Below, piece by piece: positions 1 to 6,340 of a DNA stretch of 8,179 nt (positions within the stretch are counted from its first letter, which is position 1; each line of letters starts with the position of its first letter). A program made the position numbers and the translations under genes. Source of the stretch: Methanomassiliicoccus sp. UBA386 (GTDB taxonomy: Archaea > Thermoplasmatota > Thermoplasmata > Methanomassiliicoccales > Methanomassiliicoccaceae); contig DAGU01000089.1 in NCBI GenBank assembly GCA_002498285.1, positions 35,662 to 43,840 of the forward strand. Reading direction: 5' to 3'. The notes under the pieces are model-generated. The model was not told where the DNA came from. It ran no database searches and saw only the letters and a program-made list of their open reading frames with translations.

Positions 1-432
1 ACGTACTGCTCCTTCACCCTCCTCTGGCTCCATGGCCCCGAGAGGGCTCTGAGGGAGATGCTGCGGACGTCCCGCCATGCGGTGCTGCTGCTGGCCGAAC
101 CGGACCACGGGGGGCGCATCGATCATCCGGAGGCGCTTGGCCCCATCCGCGGCCTCGTCATCGACGGCCTCCGCGCCGAGGGCGCCGACCCCCTGATGGG
201 GCGGAAGCTCCGCGCGCTGTGCTCGTCGTGCGGCGTGGACGCCGAGATCGGCATCCATCCCGGGTCCTGGGACAGGGGGCGCGCCATTAGCGAGGCGGAC
301 GATGAGTGGAAGTGGATCGAGAGCACGGCCGGGGAGGGAGCGGCGCCCCTGCGCGACAGCTGGAGCGCCGCCCTGGCCGCCGGCTCACTGTTCACCCATT
401 CCCCGGTGTTCTACGCGCTGATCATGAAGTAG
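1..432 (+). CDS. Class I SAM-dependent methyltransferase, C-terminal part (5' end outside window)
   Basis: The frame is open from the first base, so this is the last 143 codons of a gene that begins before the window; the ATG at 58 is internal. The visible residues fit the second half of a Rossmann-type methyltransferase: a strand-turn-helix reading YCSFTLLWL followed by GPERALREM, then a hydrophobic strand HAVLLLAEPDHGGRIDHPE that resembles the segment after the catalytic loop in class I enzymes, then a helical stretch and a terminal strand FYALIMK. The SAM-binding glycine motif would lie upstream and cannot be seen, and the substrate cannot be inferred. The stop overlaps the stop of the convergent radical SAM gene by 11 nt, so the two messages share a complementary 3' end. 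Family assignment is moderate; coding status is well supported by the long open frame and sensible protein composition. Confidence 0.72.
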   Translation, partial: TYCSFTLLWLHGPERALREMLRTSRHAVLLLAEPDHGGRIDHPEALGPIRGLVIDGLRAEGADPLMGRKLRALCSSCGVDAEIGIHPGSWDRGRAISEADDEWKWIESTAGEGAAPLRDSWSAALAAGSLFTHSPVFYALIMK

Positions 433-1768
433 GGCCGGCTCCGATGTCGTACTCGCCCTGCCGGCGGGCCAGGGGGCAGCCTCCCCCGCAGGCGTCCCTC
501 AGGCCGCACTCCGCGCACCGGCCGTCGAGGTGGTCACGGTTGCGGATGGAGCGGCAAAGGTCATGCTCCCATATGTCCTTCCAGTCGTCCGTCAGAATGT
601 TGCCGAGCGGCTCGTAGTAGCTCTGGCACGGCAGCACCGTCCCGTCCGGCTCGAGCGCCATGTTCAGGGAGCAGGCGGTGCACTGCTTGATCCCCAGGCC
701 CAGATTGATGGGGTTCAGCTCACAGTACGGCGTCGGAGTGTACCAGGTCATCTTTACGCCCGCCTCATCGGCGATGTCCTTCAGGCGGAGAAGAGTCTCG
801 GACATCTCGTCGAACGATATCCCCTCCGCCCCCCTTCCCTTGCCGGAGCGGATGAGGCCGTTGAAGGCGACGTTCCTTACCCCCTTGCCAATGAGGAACC
901 GCAGCGTCTCCTCCACGTCCGGCAGCGTGGCCCGCATGATGGTGGTGTTCGTGTTGACGTACAGGTCGGAGGAAAGGGCGATGTCAAGCCCCTTCATGGT
1001 CTCTGCCCACGCCCCCTCGCTGCGCACCAGGCGGTCATGAACCTCTGGCCGGTGCGATAGGACGGTGATCTGGACGTGGTCCAGGCCGACGTCGATGAGG
1101 TCGTTGAGATAGCCGGGCTCCGACAGCGCCCGTCCGTTCGTCACCAGTCCGGCCACCTGTCCGTTCTTCTCGGCGCGGTCGATCAGCCGGCGCAGGTGCG
1201 GGGACTGCGTCGGCTCCCCTCCGGTGAACACGAGGTGGGGAACGCCGTACTTCCACAGGCGGTCGATGGCCTTCTCCCACTCCTCCGCCGTGAGCTCGCG
1301 GAGCTCCCTCGGCTCGTTATAGCAGTGGCCGCAGCGGTTCTGGCAACGGTAGGTGAGCATGACGTCCATGCGGTACGGGGCCGGGAAGTCGTCGGCGCCG
1401 ATGGTGGGCGAGTCAGCCCCTATGATCTCTATGACCCCCGTCTCGCCGCGCACGAATCGGACGATCTGCTCCCTGACCTGGTTGAAATGCGCCGCCGCGG
1501 TCCCAGCGTCCAGATGGCGGTAGCGGCGCAGCATGTGCTTCACCGCCCGCTTCTCGCTACGGCCCTCCAGAACGCACCTCGCGTATTCCAGCGCGGTGCC
1601 GTTCAGCTCCACCAGTCCGGAAGCGTCGACGATGAGGATGCCCCGACGCGCCGAGTCCACCCGCAGGTGGAAGCGGTGATGGGCCAGCTCCCCTTCCCCG
1701 TCATAGCGGTAGGCGCCCGGCTCCAGCCTCGCCCCGGTCATCTCGGCCCACAGCTCCTTCAGCCCCAT
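422..1768 (-). CDS. Radical SAM/SPASM peptide-modifying enzyme with PqqD-like N-terminal region
   Basis: A 448-residue protein with the layout of RiPP maturases. Residues about 20-108 look like a PqqD-like peptide-recognition domain (RRE): beta strands, then LNGTALEYARCVLEG and a helical stretch. The radical SAM core follows, with cluster cysteines C142, C146 and C149 (CxxxCxxC) and the SAM-binding GGEP at 183-186. The C-terminal SPASM region carries C349, C363, C366, C381, C405, C418, C421, C427 and C431, enough for two auxiliary 4Fe-4S clusters. The chosen ATG overlaps the stop of the upstream gene as TGATG and follows a GGAGG in the tail codons; a start 33 nt further upstream would lie inside that gene's tail and lacks support. 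Known relatives make thioether or C-C bonds on peptide side chains. The natural inference is that the substrate is the Cys-Ala tail encoded immediately upstream. The exact chemistry cannot be read from sequence. Confidence 0.93.
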   Translation of the reverse strand: MGLKELWAEMTGARLEPGAYRYDGEGELAHHRFHLRVDSARRGILIVDASGLVELNGTALEYARCVLEGRSEKRAVKHMLRRYRHLDAGTAAAHFNQVREQIVRFVRGETGVIEIIGADSPTIGADDFPAPYRMDVMLTYRCQNRCGHCYNEPRELRELTAEEWEKAIDRLWKYGVPHLVFTGGEPTQSPHLRRLIDRAEKNGQVAGLVTNGRALSEPGYLNDLIDVGLDHVQITVLSHRPEVHDRLVRSEGAWAETMKGLDIALSSDLYVNTNTTIMRATLPDVEETLRFLIGKGVRNVAFNGLIRSGKGRGAEGISFDEMSETLLRLKDIADEAGVKMTWYTPTPYCELNPINLGLGIKQCTACSLNMALEPDGTVLPCQSYYEPLGNILTDDWKDIWEHDLCRSIRNRDHLDGRCAECGLRDACGGGCPLARRQGEYDIGAGPTS

Positions 1769-3381
1769 CAGCGACCGCCTCCCGCGCACGCACAGGCGCA
1801 AGCGCAGGCGCAGGCGCAGTAGCAGGAGCTGCCGGACGACCGGACTCGCGTCCCGGCGGGCGGGGAGGGCCGGGGCTTCGTCTGTCCGACCACATCCTGC
1901 GCCATGCCCCGCATGTCATCGACCAGGTTCTGGCTGGTCGTCCGGACCTTGTCCACGTAGTCCCGTGCCATGCCCCCGATGTCCGGCGCGCCGCCGCCTC
2001 CAGGCGCCGGGCGCGGATAGCCGATCAGTATCGGCAGCGGCCAGATGTCCCGCCTCATCCGCCCCTGGTAGTCGGGATCGAGCATCATCCACTCATTGCG
2101 CTCCTTCAGCACGCTGGCGAACTCCTGGGGCGTCCCGGCGTCCTTCACTTGCTGCCAGGCCTTCTCGGCGATCGTCTCGTAGTACTTCTTGGTGGCCTCC
2201 AGGTCGAAGCCCTTCAGCTTCGTGGAGGTGCTCTTGATCAGATCTACCAGCGCCCGCCGCAGCAGGACCCGGTCCAGCGTGCCGTCGGCGGTGATGGCCA
2301 GCATGTAATCGCTCTCGTACTTGTGCTCGCCCCGGTCGGCCAGCCGCTGCAGCCGCATGGGCCTCTCGTCCGACAGCACCTTGACCATGCCCTTCCGCTC
2401 CAGTCCGAACAGGATCATGGTGGCGACCATCTCCAGCGGGCGCTCGGAGACCACCGCCGCCTCAACTGCCGTAAGGTCGCGCCTGGGGCCCGCCCCCACC
2501 ACGTTCATCTTGGGATCGAAATAGTCCTCGCGGCGACCTTTCGCCGAGCGTACGGCCATCACGACGATGCCGATGATGAAGGCCATGACGATCAGCGGCA
2601 GGAGGAGGCAGATGAGCGAGCCGAGGTTTCCCAGGAAGCCGTCGCCCTCCGGCGGAACGTAGACGACATCGACATAGCGGTCGGGGAAGCCCACGCCCAC
2701 GTCATAGGCGCCGGCAGCCTGCTGCCCCGGGTCGACGTTCTCGTAGCGCCACGTCGCGGCCAGGCGGCCCGTCTCCTCATCAACGTATATGGGGTCGAAG
2801 GGGTTCGCTTCGAGCCACAGCGCCTCCGAGGCGTTGCTCATGCCCTCGGGCAGCAGGATGGTGGCGTTGATGCTGGCGGTGTTGCCCCTCTGATAGTCGG
2901 CGGAGAACCAGGTCGGGCGGACCACAACGCCGGCGGTGCCTTCCTGCAGGTCATTGCGGTACACCATCTCGGGATCGTTGATATGGAACTCCAGGATGAA
3001 CGAGCCGCTCGACCGGATCGCATCGATGGTCGCCCGGTCGAGCTCCACCGCCACCCCGACCTCGATGTACGGCGAGTCGCGCAGCTCCCTTGGCCCGAAC
3101 CTGTTGCCGTCGACGATGATGGCCGCGGTGGCGGTGGAGAGGTCGTAAGCATCGTTGGGCAGCCCCACGTCCACTCCGAAGTCATAGTCCAGGGACGACA
3201 CGTTGCCGAACCGGAACTTGTAATCTAGGTCCACGCTGCCGTCGCGGAGGACGGTGACGAGCATGTTCTCCTGGTCAAGCGTGAACGAGTAGTCCTGGGC
3301 CGAGACGGACTGCGGCTGCGAGACGGCGAGCAGGGCGAGGGCGATGAAGACAAGGAGTACCGCGGTCCGTCGGCCTACCAC
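1768..3381 (-). CDS. DUF2207-like membrane protein with C-terminal (Cys-Ala)6-GGGR tail, likely substrate of the radical SAM enzyme
   Basis: A 537-residue protein. Residues 1-28 form a signal peptide with a likely cut after SVSA; 29-250 are a beta-rich extracytoplasmic domain; 254-277 are one transmembrane helix ending in positive residues (VRSAKGRRE). Residues 300-345 (DLTAVEAAVV, PLEMVATMILFGLERKGMVKV) match the winged-helix-like cytoplasmic segment typical of DUF2207 proteins. After a further helical cytoplasmic region come Gly/Pro-rich linkers and the final 18 residues CYCACACACACACAGGGR (520-537), with seven cysteines. The GTG start overlaps the upstream TAG (AAGTGGTAG) and sits 7 nt after GGAGG; extending the frame further upstream only reads the neighbouring gene out of frame. 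Position between two overlapping genes implies translational coupling. Predicted topology puts the tail in the cytoplasm, where the adjacent enzyme could reach it. The function of the parent protein is unknown. Confidence 0.9.
   Translation of the reverse strand: MVGRRTAVLLVFIALALLAVSQPQSVSAQDYSFTLDQENMLVTVLRDGSVDLDYKFRFGNVSSLDYDFGVDVGLPNDAYDLSTATAAIIVDGNRFGPRELRDSPYIEVGVAVELDRATIDAIRSSGSFILEFHINDPEMVYRNDLQEGTAGVVVRPTWFSADYQRGNTASINATILLPEGMSNASEALWLEANPFDPIYVDEETGRLAATWRYENVDPGQQAAGAYDVGVGFPDRYVDVVYVPPEGDGFLGNLGSLICLLLPLIVMAFIIGIVVMAVRSAKGRREDYFDPKMNVVGAGPRRDLTAVEAAVVSERPLEMVATMILFGLERKGMVKVLSDERPMRLQRLADRGEHKYESDYMLAITADGTLDRVLLRRALVDLIKSTSTKLKGFDLEATKKYYETIAEKAWQQVKDAGTPQEFASVLKERNEWMMLDPDYQGRMRRDIWPLPILIGYPRPAPGGGGAPDIGGMARDYVDKVRTTSQNLVDDMRGMAQDVVGQTKPRPSPPAGTRVRSSGSSCYCACACACACACAGGGR
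1771..1824 (-). repeat. Cys-Ala dipeptide repeat tail (probable modification site)
   Basis: These codons encode Cys-Tyr, six Cys-Ala pairs and Gly-Gly-Gly-Arg before the stop. At DNA level it is a near-tandem hexamer (tgcgcc-like), but both codons vary: Cys is TGC or TGT and Ala is GCC, GCT or GCG. The periodic protein sequence is therefore kept while the DNA repeat has decayed, which argues for selection on the peptide. A Gly/Ser/Pro-rich linker precedes it. That it is modified is an inference from the adjacent radical SAM/SPASM gene. Confidence 0.85.
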
Positions 3382-3743
3382 TTGGGCGCCTCCTCCAGCG
3401 CGTATATGCTGCCGCAGTACGGGCAGGTGACCATGACGCCGCCCTGGACGACCTTGATGTCCTTGTCCTCCAGCGGGGCGCCGCATGAGCGGCACGTCAG
3501 CCTCTTCTGCTCCAGCTGACCGGAGCCGCTCATCTTGACGTTGAAGGTCTGGTTGATCAGCCGGGGCCTCGACGCCTCGATCCTCTCGCTGCGGTAGGCG
3601 AAGAAGATGAGCGCCACGGCGATGCCTATCAGCACCGCGCCGGTGGCGATGTTCTCGACGCCTGAAGCTATCACGAAGATGCCGCCCAGCAGTATGAGGA
3701 AGACGGCCAAGGCTATAACGAGGGCGTAGGCGACCCTGTTCAT
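3375..3743 (-). CDS. Small membrane protein with two TM helices and a cytoplasmic zinc ribbon
   Basis: A 122-residue protein. Residues 5-28 and 33-50 are strongly hydrophobic helices joined by a short GVEN turn; the basic RSER stretch that follows suggests the remainder is cytoplasmic. Residues 84-110 hold a CxxC-x19-CxxC zinc ribbon (CRSC and CPYC), typical of rubredoxin-like knuckles found in many archaeal membrane proteins. The ATG at 3743 is chosen because it lies about 30 nt from the centre of a TATA-like box, giving a nearly leaderless message; upstream in-frame extension runs through the promoter. It is the first gene of the operon, and its stop overlaps the GTG start of the DUF2207-like gene. 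I do not recognise a specific function. A scaffold or partner role for the tail-bearing protein or its maturation is possible but only inferred from context. Confidence 0.85.
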   Translation of the reverse strand: MNRVAYALVIALAVFLILLGGIFVIASGVENIATGAVLIGIAVALIFFAYRSERIEASRPRLINQTFNVKMSGSGQLEQKRLTCRSCGAPLEDKDIKVVQGGVMVTCPYCGSIYALEEAPKW

Positions 3744-3767
3744 CCTTCGGTCTATGTTCGTGTAAGC

Positions 3768-3780
3768 TATTTTTAAATAA
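3768..3780 (-). promoter_or_regulatory. TATA box of the zinc-ribbon / DUF2207 / radical SAM operon
   Basis: On the minus strand the sequence reads TTATTTAAAAATA, the most A/T-rich stretch in this GC-rich neighbourhood, preceded by the purine-rich GGCGGGA as a possible BRE. Its centre is about 31 nt from the ATG at 3743, placing transcription start only a few bases before the start codon. No other promoter-like site is evident between the three genes. Confidence 0.7.
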
Positions 3781-3793
3781 TCCCGCCAGAGAA

Positions 3794-3811
3794 CCCACCT
3801 ATTAAAGTGGG
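3794..3811. promoter_or_regulatory. Small inverted repeat upstream of the operon TATA box
   Basis: CCCAC and GTGGG arms flank an 8-nt A/T-rich spacer, and the element begins 13 nt upstream of the TATA box for the minus-strand operon. It could be an operator for a dimeric regulator. Arms of five bases are short and may be chance. Confidence 0.3.
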
Positions 3812-3884
3812 ACGAATGGCCACAGACGCGCATGAAGAGCGCTTCCCGGAGTAACAGGAACCTCGGACGCTTCGCAATAGGAAA

Positions 3885-3903
3885 GGCGCTCTCCGAGAGC
3901 GCC
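3885..3903 (-). terminator. Hairpin, possible terminator of the MtaA/UroD-family gene
   Basis: A perfect 8-bp stem (GGCGCTCT / AGAGCGCC) with a 3-nt loop lies about 100 nt past the stop of the methyltransferase-like gene. On the minus strand it is followed by TTTCCTATT. Archaeal termination depends mainly on U-tracts, so the role is tentative, but the perfect stem is the strongest hairpin in this intergenic stretch. Confidence 0.4.
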
Positions 3904-4005
3904 CTGCACGTCCATGAGCGGCATGCTGCTGCCACTCGGCCGAACGCGGCGGACGATGAGGCCGAAGGCCGCAAGTCGACGCTTATTCGCGGGCGGCCGA
4001 TATGG

Positions 4006-5313
4006 TCATCGGAAGGCGGCGCGGCCGTACTGGGCGCGGTGCCGGCGGACCAGCGATGACAGCCATTCCGATGCGCTGCGGCCGATCGGCGTCCCGGCAT
4101 CGCATCTGGGACACCGGGCCATCCCGCACCCGCTGACCGCTGAAGGGCAGCCGTAGCAGGCCTTTCCCCTACCCGTGATCGTAAGATAGCGATGCCCGCA
4201 CGACGGGCACACGGTCCATCCTCCCTTCGGTCCGCCCCCGGGCGGGCCGCCTCCGCCCGCCGTTTTGTATCGACCAAGCGAGGCGCACGTCCCCACCATC
4301 TCCTTCACATGGCCAAGGGGCATGCCCCGGTGGAGGGAGCAGGAGCACATCATGACGTAGCCGCCGCCGTCCATGCAGGCGTCCAGGCATCTCGCGGTCT
4401 CATCCCTTATCGCCTCCAGCGGACCGAGCAGCAGGGTGGTGAAGGCGTTCACCCCTCCCATGATGCAGGTCTTCCGGCCCCATCGCCTCTTGGCCTCCGC
4501 CAGATCATTGCCCTCCGCGAACTGGAACCCGGCGATGCCCGTTTCCAGGACCGCATCCACCAGCCCGGAGAACTCCCCGTGGGAGAACGTCCCGTGGGGA
4601 TGGAAGGAGGTGGGCGAACCCTCGCTCCGCACGGCGTCGACGATGCGTTTCAGTCCGGGTATGGTATGCTTCACGATGGCCTCCCCGCCCAGGATGTCGG
4701 GGTTGTCCGTGGCCGCCGCCACGAACATGGCGTCGGCTCCGGCCTCGCACATGGCGGAGCATAGGTCGACGGTGAGGTCGTTGGAGAACCGGACGGTCCG
4801 CCGGAACACGTCCGGATCGCTGACCATGTCCATGGCCAGGATGTCCAGCCCCCTCAGTATCCCGGCCTTGGTGAGCGGGCCCTCCACGTTGCCCAGGACG
4901 GCCACCTCCCGGCCGATGCGCTCGCTTACCAGTCGGTACGATCGCACGATGTTGGAGAGGGGCGCGTCCCGGCGGGCGTCCGGGACCTCGGCATCGTCCA
5001 CCTTCTCCGGAGAATCGAGCGGGGCCCTCGTCACTGAGGGTATGCCGCGCTGGGGGAACATGACCTCGCCCCCCAGCATCTCCACTTCCATCCCGCAGTA
5101 CTGGATGCTGCCCACCACCGCGTCGTGTCCGATCTCTCTTTGAGCGGCTATGACCGAACGGGCCGACAGCTCGGCATCGAAGGCCCCGGCGCACACTTCC
5201 GGAGTGTCTAGGTCGGCGATGTCCAGCCCCAGCGTGAGGTCCCGCAGGAACACCGGTACGCGATCCGGGACGCCCCCGGCCAGGGCGGCGGTCATGCGCT
5301 CCCGCGGGGTCAT
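4006..5313 (-). CDS. MtaA/CmuA/UroD-family methyltransferase-like protein with C-terminal zinc-ribbon domain
   Basis: A 435-residue protein. The opening MTPRERMTAALAGGVPDRVPV is characteristic of the uroporphyrinogen decarboxylase / methylcobamide:CoM methyltransferase family, which is why ATG 5313 is preferred over a TTG at 5370. The TIM-barrel core runs to about residue 350 and includes ILGGEAIVKH (207-216), the H238-P-H240-G segment that aligns with the zinc-binding HxCG of MtaA/MtbA, the MGGVNAFTTLLLG segment (285-297), and MMCSCSLHRGMP (321-331) where the third zinc cysteine normally lies. Here the family Cys is replaced by His240, giving a likely His/His/Cys site. A Gly/Pro linker is followed by seven cysteines (369, 372, 386, 389, 396, 401, 404) resembling two zinc knuckles, absent from classical MtaA. 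Known relatives transfer methyl groups between corrinoid proteins and thiols. The substrate here is unknown, and another UroD-superfamily role is possible. A regulator gene is divergent. Confidence 0.85.
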   Translation of the reverse strand: MTPRERMTAALAGGVPDRVPVFLRDLTLGLDIADLDTPEVCAGAFDAELSARSVIAAQREIGHDAVVGSIQYCGMEVEMLGGEVMFPQRGIPSVTRAPLDSPEKVDDAEVPDARRDAPLSNIVRSYRLVSERIGREVAVLGNVEGPLTKAGILRGLDILAMDMVSDPDVFRRTVRFSNDLTVDLCSAMCEAGADAMFVAAATDNPDILGGEAIVKHTIPGLKRIVDAVRSEGSPTSFHPHGTFSHGEFSGLVDAVLETGIAGFQFAEGNDLAEAKRRWGRKTCIMGGVNAFTTLLLGPLEAIRDETARCLDACMDGGGYVMMCSCSLHRGMPLGHVKEMVGTCASLGRYKTAGGGGPPGGGPKGGWTVCPSCGHRYLTITGRGKACYGCPSAVSGCGMARCPRCDAGTPIGRSASEWLSSLVRRHRAQYGRAAFR

Positions 5314-5414
5314 GCGGGGACCCCGGTCGAACTTCCGTGGTGCAAGGCGATCCAGGACATAGCTTGACAACGCTCTATGGGCCTGCTTAAGAACATGGGC
5401 CGATAACTAACTTG

Positions 5415-5454
5415 GCCCGCTGGACCGAAGGACGGGAGGTCCGCCGGAGCGGGC
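5415..5454. promoter_or_regulatory. Imperfect dyad between divergent methyltransferase and regulator genes
   Basis: GCCCGCT-GGACC on the left pairs with GGTCC-(5 nt)-AGCGGGC on the right, a 12-bp interrupted stem with one asymmetric bulge and an 11-nt centre. It sits directly upstream of the TATA box of the HTH_10 gene and about 100 nt before the methyltransferase start, where an operator controlling both genes would be expected. High local GC raises the chance of coincidental pairing. Confidence 0.35.
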
Positions 5455-5458
5455 GAAC

Positions 5459-5469
5459 AGTAAATAATC
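5459..5469 (+). promoter_or_regulatory. TATA box of the HTH_10 regulator gene
   Basis: AGTAAATAATC is an isolated A/T-rich block in a GC-rich region, centred about 26 nt before ATG 5491. That is the spacing expected for a leaderless archaeal transcript beginning at or near this codon, and no Shine-Dalgarno sequence precedes it. Confidence 0.6.
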
Positions 5470-5490
5470 GGATACGGCCATAGCGTGGCG

Positions 5491-6120
5491 ATGCGAACGG
5501 CCAAGCTGCTGCTGAGGATACCGGGGAACTGGATAGGGGAGCTGTCCGTCAGATGCAATGCCTCCGTCAAGGTCCTTCAGTGCGTGCCCGCCGACCGCAC
5601 CACCGGACGCAGCCTGCTGCGGATAGAGACGCTCGACGGGATGGCCGATCAGGACCTGGAAGAGGCGCTGAATGCCATCAGCCCGGACTGCCACGTGGAC
5701 CTGGCCACGCTGGGCCCGGGAAAGCACATCGCCAGCGTGACCAACAACGCCTGTCTCATATGCAACCTGCTGAACGAGGCGGACTGCTTCCTGGACTCGG
5801 CGGCGTCGCAGCCCGACGGCAAGATGGCCTGGACCGTCATCGCGCCGCGCTCGGACAACATTGGCCGGCTGATCGCGCGGCTGAGGGAGATGGGCTGCGA
5901 GGTGGAGATGCTGAACCTGCGGGACCAGGAGGAGGACGGGCCGTTGACGTTCCATCAGGAGAAAGTGCTGAGGACCGCCTATGACATGGGCTATTACGAT
6001 ATCCCCCGCTCCATCACCCTGGCAGACCTCTCCGACAAGCTCGGAATGGCCCGCTCCACCATCGATGTGGTCCTCAGGAGGGCCGAGAGGAGGCTCATCG
6101 GCAAGCACATCGGCAGATAG
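5491..6120 (+). CDS. Bacterio-opsin activator (HTH_10) family transcriptional regulator
   Basis: A 209-residue protein. The C-terminal segment 150-206 (GPLTFHQEKVLRTAYDMGYYD, then ITLADLSDKLGMARSTIDVVLRRAERRL) is a clear HTH_10 helix-turn-helix of the Bat type, common in euryarchaeal regulators. The N-terminal 1-140 residues form a sensor-like alpha/beta domain with a cysteine cluster CLIC-x7-C (C88, C91, C99), plus isolated C22, C31, C67 and C136. The cluster suggests metal, Fe-S or redox sensing, which is an inference. A GTG at 5485 would add two residues; ATG 5491 fits the TATA spacing better. It is divergent from the MtaA/UroD-family gene, an arrangement usual for a regulator of its neighbour, and the shared intergenic dyad is a candidate operator. 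No ligand can be named. Confidence 0.88.
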   Translation: MRTAKLLLRIPGNWIGELSVRCNASVKVLQCVPADRTTGRSLLRIETLDGMADQDLEEALNAISPDCHVDLATLGPGKHIASVTNNACLICNLLNEADCFLDSAASQPDGKMAWTVIAPRSDNIGRLIARLREMGCEVEMLNLRDQEEDGPLTFHQEKVLRTAYDMGYYDIPRSITLADLSDKLGMARSTIDVVLRRAERRLIGKHIGR

Positions 6121-6121
6121 A

Positions 6122-6137
6122 GGCGAACATATTCGCC
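6122..6137. other. Hairpin directly after the HTH_10 stop codon
   Basis: GGCGAA and TTCGCC form a perfect 6-bp stem with a CATA loop starting one base after the stop. No T-tract follows on the plus strand, so this may be a transcript 3'-end structure or a protein-binding dyad rather than a classical terminator. Confidence 0.4.
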
Positions 6138-6155
6138 AATAACATATCGAGGGTT

Positions 6156-6173
6156 GAGGACATTCCCGTCCTC
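6156..6173. other. Second hairpin in the regulator / NifX-like intergenic region
   Basis: GAGGAC and GTCCTC form a perfect 6-bp stem around a 6-nt loop, 18 nt after the first hairpin. The remaining intergenic sequence to 6374 shows no coding frame or tRNA-like fold that I can support. Confidence 0.35.
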
Positions 6174-6340
6174 CGGGACTGCGTGCGGTCCTATCCGGTG
6201 AACAATGCCTCCAAAGATGCTCGCATCGATCCGCCGCCTCGTCCCCGAGGGAACGTCTCGCAAATCACGTAGGGCCGAGTTCAACACGGTTTTTCCTACC
6301 CCTCCTCCTTGCCACAGCGGCCGCATGGTGGGGCGCCCCT

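Noticed and set aside
1769..1801. Earlier ATG at 1801 for the radical SAM gene
   Set aside because: The extra 11 residues read the Cys-Ala tail codons in another frame; the TGATG-coupled ATG is the better start.
1783..1824. Treating the Cys-Ala codons as a simple DNA microsatellite or a CRISPR-like array
   Set aside because: Units are six bases with synonymous differences, confined to one reading frame and ending at the stop codon; there are no spacers.
1076..3228. Long plus-strand frames at 1076-1822 and 2149-3228
   Set aside because: Antisense shadows of the radical SAM and DUF2207-like genes caused by high GC; no recognisable domains and His/Arg/Gln-rich composition.
3382..3798. N-terminal extension of the DUF2207-like frame up to 3798
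   Set aside because: It is Arg/His-rich low-quality protein lying out of frame over the zinc-ribbon gene and its promoter; the GTG at 3381 has a good Shine-Dalgarno site and opens directly into a signal peptide.
3744..4277. Upstream extension of the zinc-ribbon protein frame to 4277
   Set aside because: It crosses the TATA box, the intergenic hairpins and the 3' end of the methyltransferase-like gene, and its composition is non-protein-like.
5314..5370. TTG start at 5370 for the MtaA/UroD-family gene
   Set aside because: The 19 added residues precede the conserved family opening, and no ribosome site or well-placed TATA box supports the TTG; it remains a weaker alternative.
5407..6108. Long minus-strand frame opposite the HTH_10 gene
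   Set aside because: The opposite strand has an unmistakable HTH_10 domain and a promoter, whereas this frame has none.
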